Source: Coemansia sp. RSA 922 (lineage: Eukaryota > Kickxellomycota > Kickxellomycetes > Kickxellales > Kickxellaceae). From it: DNA of 10,371 nucleotides. The stretch's first letter is position 1. The number at the start of each line of letters is the position of its first letter. The translations under genes and the position numbers were made by a program. The stretch spans positions 1-10,371 of the forward strand of contig JANBQS010000926.1 in assembly GCA_027577415.1 (NCBI GenBank), read 5' to 3'. Positions 6,661-10,371 of this stretch are shown piece by piece. The notes under the pieces were generated by a model. It was not told the origin of the DNA. It did not search any database and saw only the letters and a program-made list of their open reading frames with translations.

Positions 6661-7302
6661 ATGACATATTCGCAAAACACCACGTCTCAAGAACCAATGA
6701 ACACGCCAAAGAAAGCCCCTGGCAAGAAACTTGTGTTCAAGTTGCAAGTCCACTTCGAAGACGGAGAACCAATGAAGGAATATGATATGGAGGTTGTCAG
6801 CGATGCTTTGGTCCGCGATATAGACGAGTTGGTTAGTACCCAGCATGGAGATGAGTTGATGTTTGATATGGACACGGTTTCGAAAGTTGTTAGTGACTGC
6901 TCAAGCCCCCTTTATTCTAGACGCTCATTTGGAGAAAATGGCGTCAGTGATGGCGATATTTTACGTGTCACTGGAACCTATTGTAAGCCAGCCAAGTGTG
7001 CCGAAGACTCTAAGGAAGACCTTGCGAGTGAACTAGATTGCAACAATGACGAGGAACAACATCCGTGTGCCCTGTGTGGTAAGTAGACACGTTGGATTCA
7101 AGTTATAGCTCCATGAGATTTTTTCAACTTTGTTTATCATCGCATATTACATAATATATTCCTAACATGTTTTCCATTAGGCAGTATTCTAGCCGTTAGA
7201 ACACGAGCTATGACGATTTCTTTTCAAGGAGGGAAAAGGCGGCATGTACTTTGCTCCTTGCTCCTTGCTCTTTGGACAGAGTACAGTGTCTTCTCCCTTT
7301 GA
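6661..7302 (+). CDS. Small beta-grasp (ubiquitin-like) candidate with Cys-rich tail, one intron
   Basis: The start at 6661 is the first ATG after a pyrimidine-rich leader. Exon 1 (6661-7078) encodes 139 residues. Residues about 20-103 have a beta-grasp-like order: KKLVFKLQVHFEDGEPMKEY hairpin, helix VRDIDELVSTQHG, a middle segment, then SFGENGVSDGDILRVTG, which resembles the final strands of ubiquitin-like folds. An acidic, Cys-bearing tail follows, with CKPAKC and HPCALC. The unspliced frame ends GK-stop at 7086, exactly inside a GTAAGT donor. Removing 7079-7180 extends the protein by SILAVRTRAMTISFQ and on to TGA at 7300-7302, 179 aa in total. I do not recognise a family; the fold call rests on pattern only. 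There is no C-terminal diglycine, so it is not an obvious conjugated modifier. Exon 1 is more certain than exon 2. Confidence 0.6.
7079..7180 (+). other. Predicted intron (102 nt)
   Basis: The donor GTAAGT at 7079-7084, the branch motif CTAAC at 7162-7166, a T-rich stretch and the acceptor CATTAG ending at 7180 fit the fungal consensus with normal spacing. A second AG at 7184 would shift the frame and stop after two codons. The stop codon TAG overlaps the donor (GGTAAGTAG), so intron retention gives a protein that ends almost exactly at the exon boundary. Confidence 0.7.
7251..7271 (+). repeat. 7-bp tandem repeat, three copies
   Basis: TTGCTCC, TTGCTCC and TTGCTCT follow one another directly. 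The tract lies within the proposed exon 2 of the Ubl-like gene, where it encodes a Leu-rich stretch, or in its 3' UTR if exon 2 is wrong. It is flanked by GTACT (7246-7250) and AGTAC (7280-7284) in inverted orientation. Confidence 0.6.
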
Positions 7303-7490
7303 AATCTTTTTTAAAAAAGGTGCAGGGTTGGCTTTTGAGAATTGTGGAAAAAAAAGACATTCATCAAGAGAGCAAGCATTTTTTTCTGCCCACTCCGTTC
7401 TACAGTTGTTTTTTTTTTTTGGCTTCACTACCGTTTTTCGTATATAATTATTTTAGCAGCTTTTACCAATTTGCACCTTTTTCTTGCAAT
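7303..7490. promoter_or_regulatory. Promoter and leader of the F-box-like gene
   Basis: The region is A/T-rich with A- and T-homopolymers. TATATAA at 7441-7447 lies 44 bp before the ATG and could be a TATA box giving a very short leader. The downstream frame is open through this stretch only from a TTG; the encoded residues are low-complexity Phe/Leu and are not taken as protein. Confidence 0.4.
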
Positions 7491-9188
7491 ATGTCATCCA
7501 CTTCTCTGTTTCGTCAGCTGCCAAAGCACATATTGGAGAGCATTTGCAAGCATGCCATACCTATCAGTGAGGACAACAGGGGTCCTCGCCCAGGCATTGC
7601 TATGCTTCGCACTGACCTGTTTAATTCCTTTGGCCCAGAATGGAGAGAGGTAGCACTGGAGCACTACTTTAAGAATTTTACTCTTGCTTTTAACAGCGGA
7701 TTGGGTAAAGTCAACTCTACTCACCCGTTGGATGAAGGTTTTATTTCTGTTGAAGAGGAGCTTCAAGCAATCAAGTCAGTCAAGATATACGTAGCTTTGG
7801 ATAATCTAGTCAGTGGAAAGGCTGCGCACATGCTGGCGCAGTCAAAGTACTCGTCTTTGGTGTTTTCATCGGTCAAGACATTGAAGATTGACATTAACGA
7901 ATTTCACAAGTCGGCCTGGACGTTTGATGCCAGCAGCGTAGCGAGCACCCCGAGCCTGTACCAGCAGCTCCTGGTAATGTTCCCAGAGGTTACAAGAGTC
8001 CTGCTCTCGAAAGGTTCACGCAGTGCTGCTAATATTGTCGCCACCAATTGCGAATTTGAGCAATTTGTGTTGGATTTATTTGACAGGTTCAGTGGAGTAT
8101 GTGCCACCCTTGATTTGAAAGGAGGTATGAAATGTATGTGTAGTATTGAAGACATACACTCTGCAGTCACTGAAATAACTTTGCATAGAGATTGCTATTC
8201 CGAGAAGATGTTTGAGTTGGTTCACAAGTGCGCAGCTACCTTGAAGGTACTCGACATGCATGTGTACACTGGACTTGATGTATTGAACGTCTTCACGGAT
8301 GTCAATGGAAAACCTGTCGAGTACCCTAGATTGACAACACTTAATCTCAATGAAGGGTATCCCCCAGGTAATGAGAGCTATGTGACGTGCCCCCAAGTGT
8401 TGCTACCTAGTTTGACTCGCCTTACCGTCGAGGGTGGGTTTCCATTTGATGACGATGTGCTATTCAGAAGCACTAGTAAAACTCTTAAATATGCGGGAGT
8501 TAGATTAAACGCCTATCAATTTTCAATTCTAGCCAAGCATAATGTGTTCCTGGGACTTGACTATCCAAATTTGCGCCACGTTAAGATTTTCTTTGCTCAA
8601 GATAGGATAGGCGTCAGAGACAGGCCTGAAGAGTATTGGCCATATGTGCTCAGCATAGCCCACAGTCTAAAGGGGCTAACGATACCCAGCACATTTGGTT
8701 ACTATGATACTTTGAAGAAGCTTTTGGAGGGGCCAGCAATGGAAAACATCGAGTATTTGAAGCTTGGAGATGAGCGAGTAGGTTTTAAGTCAATGTGTTC
8801 TCTAGTAGAGAAAATGCCAAATCTGGTTCATCTATATGTTAACAGTTTGGAACTGGATTATGATTACAGGGATATGAGTCGAGCCCAAATATATGACGAT
8901 GTTACCAGTAAATGGCCAATACTCAGCCACCGGTTAAGGTATTGTGATGTGGTTGGCGAGTTTAAAATAGATAAGCTAGCGACGTGTGGTATGCTATTGG
9001 CAGCTATATGTCCAAACGTTACGCGGTTTATGGCCAATTCACGGTCAAGCAAGCTTGTTCAAGAGGAAATCAACCAGGCAATCAAGGAAGAGCCATTTAG
9101 TCGCTATGCAGATAAACTCAAGTGTCTCACCTACGATGGTATTCCCGAGGGCAGTGAGACATTTGCTGCCAAGCAAGTATACTGGTAG
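7491..9188 (+). CDS. F-box-like protein with degenerate leucine-rich repeats
   Basis: This is a 565-aa intronless protein. Residues 5-23 (SLFRQLPKHILESICKHAI) have the LP..IL..I pattern of an F-box, the motif that binds Skp1 in SCF ubiquitin ligases. The rest contains irregular LRR-like strands: YPRLTTLNL (about 277), LPSLTRLTVEGGFPFDDD (about 305), YPNLRHVKIFF, SLKGLTIP, MENIEYLKLGD and MPNLVHLYVNSLEL (about 441). The layout, including the 'VEGxFPFDDDxLFR' segment, matches from memory a large Kickxellales family of F-box-like proteins of about 550-650 aa. Role as an SCF substrate receptor is inferred, with no catalytic residues to check. ATG 7491 is the first ATG in frame and sits directly before the F-box, as expected. 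Base composition is more AT-rich than VPS54, in line with a younger, lineage-restricted gene. Confidence 0.8.
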   Translation: MSSTSLFRQLPKHILESICKHAIPISEDNRGPRPGIAMLRTDLFNSFGPEWREVALEHYFKNFTLAFNSGLGKVNSTHPLDEGFISVEEELQAIKSVKIYVALDNLVSGKAAHMLAQSKYSSLVFSSVKTLKIDINEFHKSAWTFDASSVASTPSLYQQLLVMFPEVTRVLLSKGSRSAANIVATNCEFEQFVLDLFDRFSGVCATLDLKGGMKCMCSIEDIHSAVTEITLHRDCYSEKMFELVHKCAATLKVLDMHVYTGLDVLNVFTDVNGKPVEYPRLTTLNLNEGYPPGNESYVTCPQVLLPSLTRLTVEGGFPFDDDVLFRSTSKTLKYAGVRLNAYQFSILAKHNVFLGLDYPNLRHVKIFFAQDRIGVRDRPEEYWPYVLSIAHSLKGLTIPSTFGYYDTLKKLLEGPAMENIEYLKLGDERVGFKSMCSLVEKMPNLVHLYVNSLELDYDYRDMSRAQIYDDVTSKWPILSHRLRYCDVVGEFKIDKLATCGMLLAAICPNVTRFMANSRSSKLVQEEINQAIKEEPFSRYADKLKCLTYDGIPEGSETFAAKQVYW

Positions 9189-9506
9189 AATGTTAGGGTC
9201 TTTCAAGTTTACTTAATATAGGATATGTTTAGACTCTGAACTAGTCTTAGCACATATATGTAGTTACTAACAGAAGATACATCAACATGGCCAAGTTTGG
9301 ATTTATGGCCACTAGACACTTTATTGGCCAATACGGAGCAAGTGTTTTATTTGCGAAAATATGTTGTGCTTGCTTATAACTAGGTCATCTGGACACTGGT
9401 GACTCAGGCATCTAAGCTCCATTAGCAATATCACACTGGTACACTCACACGTTTGTGAGGAATGCAGTTGACATTCTTGCCAATTATAGAGCTCTTGCTT
9501 ATGTAC

Positions 9507-9516
9507 TATATAAAAG
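9507..9516 (+). promoter_or_regulatory. TATA box, TATATAAAAG
   Basis: This is a strong match to the eukaryotic TATA consensus and lies 194 bp before the ATG of the 98-aa ORF. If used, transcription would begin roughly 30 or more bases downstream, giving a leader of about 150-170 nt with one short upstream ORF. Confidence 0.5.
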
Positions 9517-9631
9517 TATAGGAATTCAATACAAACAAGCCGGAATTTTGCTAGAGCTGCGCTCGAGACTTTACACCCTTGTCCAAAAGCCCTTCTTCCC
9601 CAAACTAGCAAGAGAGCAGACAGTTGCCTCG

Positions 9632-9679
9632 ATGCAGGAGAAACAGGGAGCGGCAAAGGATCATTTGCTTTTCAGTTAG
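9632..9679 (+). other. Possible 15-codon upstream ORF
   Basis: ATG at 9632 reads MQEKQGAAKDHLLFS and stops at TAG 9677-9679, 30 nt before the ATG at 9710. If the TATA box at 9507 sets the transcript start, this is the first ATG in the message and could lower translation of the downstream ORF or require reinitiation. Confidence 0.3.
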
Positions 9680-9709
9680 AAGCTAATCGTAAAGTTTCTG
9701 TCAAGCACA

Positions 9710-10006
9710 ATGCATCCCTCTGAAGCCCACCAAGCATTAATTGCCTATTGTAAGGTCTTAGCTGCAGCATACATTGCTCAGTTTTCTGAGGAAAACCCCG
9801 TTCGCATGAACAGAGATGTGAAAATAAGTTTGGTGAATAGAGATGAAGGGTGTGATGGCGATGGTAATTTCAAAGAAAGTAGAGGAATATGTATTGATAG
9901 CTTTCCTGTAATGTTTCAATATCGATTTGGTAATGGTAACACAGGCAACAACATACTTTACCTCACTTCTACAGGTGAAGACTTTGAAATACCGCCGCCA
10001 CTATAG
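9710..10006 (+). CDS. Orphan 98-aa hypothetical protein
   Basis: ATG at 9710 opens a 98-residue frame ending at TAG 10004-10006. It begins MHPSEAHQALIAYCKVLAAA, likely helical, then alternates strand-like segments (VKISLVNRD, ICIDSFPVMFQYRF, NNILYLTS) with acidic/Gly/Asn turns, and ends FEIPPPL. I do not recognise it. The sequence looks like a small alpha/beta domain, or a remnant of a larger protein. In its favour are the balanced composition, the normal end and an upstream TATA box. Against it are its short length and a TTCTACAG acceptor-like site at about 9967-9974 that might mean the true gene is spliced differently. Secreted or membrane character is not evident. Confidence 0.42.
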   Translation: MHPSEAHQALIAYCKVLAAAYIAQFSEENPVRMNRDVKISLVNRDEGCDGDGNFKESRGICIDSFPVMFQYRFGNGNTGNNILYLTSTGEDFEIPPPL

Positions 10007-10291
10007 AATGGAGCTTGGACCTAGTCTTCCTTCTATTGGGATACATACTACATTTATATACACACTAGAGCACCAGCGCCAGTTATTAGCACTGGTTAAG
10101 TAGCACACTTGGTGCAAAGGCGTCAAACAGCAAACACAAATGTGGTGTCTACTAAGCTTATATTTACTAGTGTTGTGCATTCTTCGAGCTCTCTTCGTGC
10201 AAGCTGCCTGCTGCTTGGACGATTTGATTAAGGTAATTTGCACATAGTTTTTTTTCCTTCGCATAACATGCAATTTTTATCCTTGTCCACC
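10007..10291. other. AT-rich intergenic region, nothing recognised
   Basis: No gene is supported on either strand. Small inverted repeats occur (for example CCAGT and ACTGG around 10080-10097), but none stands out. The minus-strand open frames here are low-complexity and lack recognisable domains. The region presumably holds the 3' end of the 98-aa ORF and the promoter of whatever lies to the right. Confidence 0.5.
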
Positions 10292-10299
10292 TATAAAAG
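10292..10299 (+). promoter_or_regulatory. TATA box, TATAAAAG, at the right edge
   Basis: This is a canonical TATA box followed by a purine-rich stretch, and suggests that a rightward gene begins just outside or at the end of the window. An ATG at 10311 stays open to the window end (MQLGLRAFELCTLSKVQSVF), but it lies only 12 nt after the TATA box, so it is probably upstream of the transcript start rather than the real start codon. Confidence 0.45.
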
Positions 10300-10336
10300 A
10301 AAAAGGCAGCATGCAGCTTGGTCTTAGAGCTTTTGA

Positions 10337-10364
10337 ACTTTGTACTTTGAGCAAAGTACAAAGT
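10337..10364. repeat. Perfect 13-bp inverted repeat with 2-nt centre
   Basis: The left arm ACTTTGTACTTTG (10337-10349) and the right arm CAAAGTACAAAGT (10352-10364) are exact reverse complements around AG. Each arm is itself a near-repeat of ACTTTG. It lies about 40 bp downstream of the TATA box, where a leader would be, and could form a hairpin in DNA or RNA or bind a dimeric protein. A transposon tip is possible, but no target-site duplication or second copy can be checked here. Confidence 0.85.
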
Positions 10365-10371
10365 GTTTTCT

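Larger units (their letters stand above)
9189..9709. promoter_or_regulatory. Intergenic region with palindromic CCAAT box and TATA box
   Basis: Two promoter-like sites stand out: ATTGGCCAAT at 9323-9332, a perfect palindrome carrying CCAAT on both strands, and TATATAAAAG at 9507-9516. The region may drive the 98-aa ORF at 9710. The first ATG after the TATA box is at 9632 and opens a 15-codon ORF ending at 9679, a possible upstream ORF. A longer open stretch from 9455 starts at GTG and contains the TATA box itself, so I do not call it a gene. Confidence 0.45.

Noticed and set aside
7251..7490. Extension of the F-box-like protein by 80 residues upstream, giving an apparent signal-anchor
   Set aside because: It starts at TTG, runs through homopolymer tracts and a TATA-like site, and the family begins right before the F-box.
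6661..9188. The Ubl-like and F-box-like genes as a defined ubiquitin-pathway cassette
   Set aside because: Adjacency in a eukaryotic genome is weak evidence; no diglycine end, E1, E2 or E3 catalytic motif supports a shared pathway.
9455..9679. 74-codon open frame upstream of the orphan gene
   Set aside because: It starts at GTG, contains the TATA box, and has no recognisable domain.
6463..10364. The palindromes as terminal inverted repeats of one mobile element
   Set aside because: The palindromes at 6463 and 10337 differ in sequence, there is no visible target-site duplication, and the DNA between them holds ordinary genes.
1..10371. CRISPR array, tRNA, rRNA, or an intact transposon
   Set aside because: I saw no regularly spaced repeats, no cloverleaf-like segment and no transposase or reverse-transcriptase motifs; short tRNAs with introns cannot be fully excluded by eye.

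Overview
The window looks like fungal nuclear DNA. It carries eukaryotic housekeeping genes with almost no introns, the spacers between genes are short, and the candidate splice signals are fungal in type (GTAAGT donor, CTAAC branch site, introns of about 80-100 nt). The 565-aa F-box-like/LRR-like protein on the right resembles, as far as I recall, a large protein family of Kickxellales (Coemansia and relatives). An early-diverging, zoopagomycote-type fungus is therefore my best guess, but it is an inference that I could not test by search.

Layout. Bases 1-123 are the 3' end of an unidentified gene ending in an acidic Asp/Asp/Ser repeat tail. Bases 475-3852 (+) encode a full-length Vps54, the GARP tethering subunit, possibly with a tiny upstream exon at 363-382. 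Converging on it with only 50 bp between stop codons is a MAGE-domain protein (4718-3903, -), most likely Nse3 of the SMC5/6 complex. A 234-bp divergent promoter separates Nse3 from Swd1/RBBP5 (4953-6365, +), the WD40 scaffold of the COMPASS histone H3K4 methyltransferase. These three genes form a conserved housekeeping block with a relatively GC-rich left part.

From about 6400 onward the sequence is by eye more AT-rich and the genes are less recognisable: a small beta-grasp (ubiquitin-like) candidate with a Cys-rich tail and a well-formed intron (6661-7302), the F-box-like/LRR-like protein (7491-9188), and a 98-aa orphan ORF (9710-10006) about 200 bp downstream of a TATA box. At the right edge lie another TATA box and a perfect 13-bp inverted repeat, perhaps the front of a further gene.

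The conserved genes act in separate processes (endosome-to-Golgi tethering, genome maintenance, chromatin methylation), so there is no operon-like pathway here. I see no CRISPR, rRNA, tRNA or intact transposon, and nothing that amounts to a new multi-gene system. The least explained items are the small spliced Ubl-like gene, the 98-aa orphan, the edge palindrome and the candidate 5' micro-exon of VPS54.
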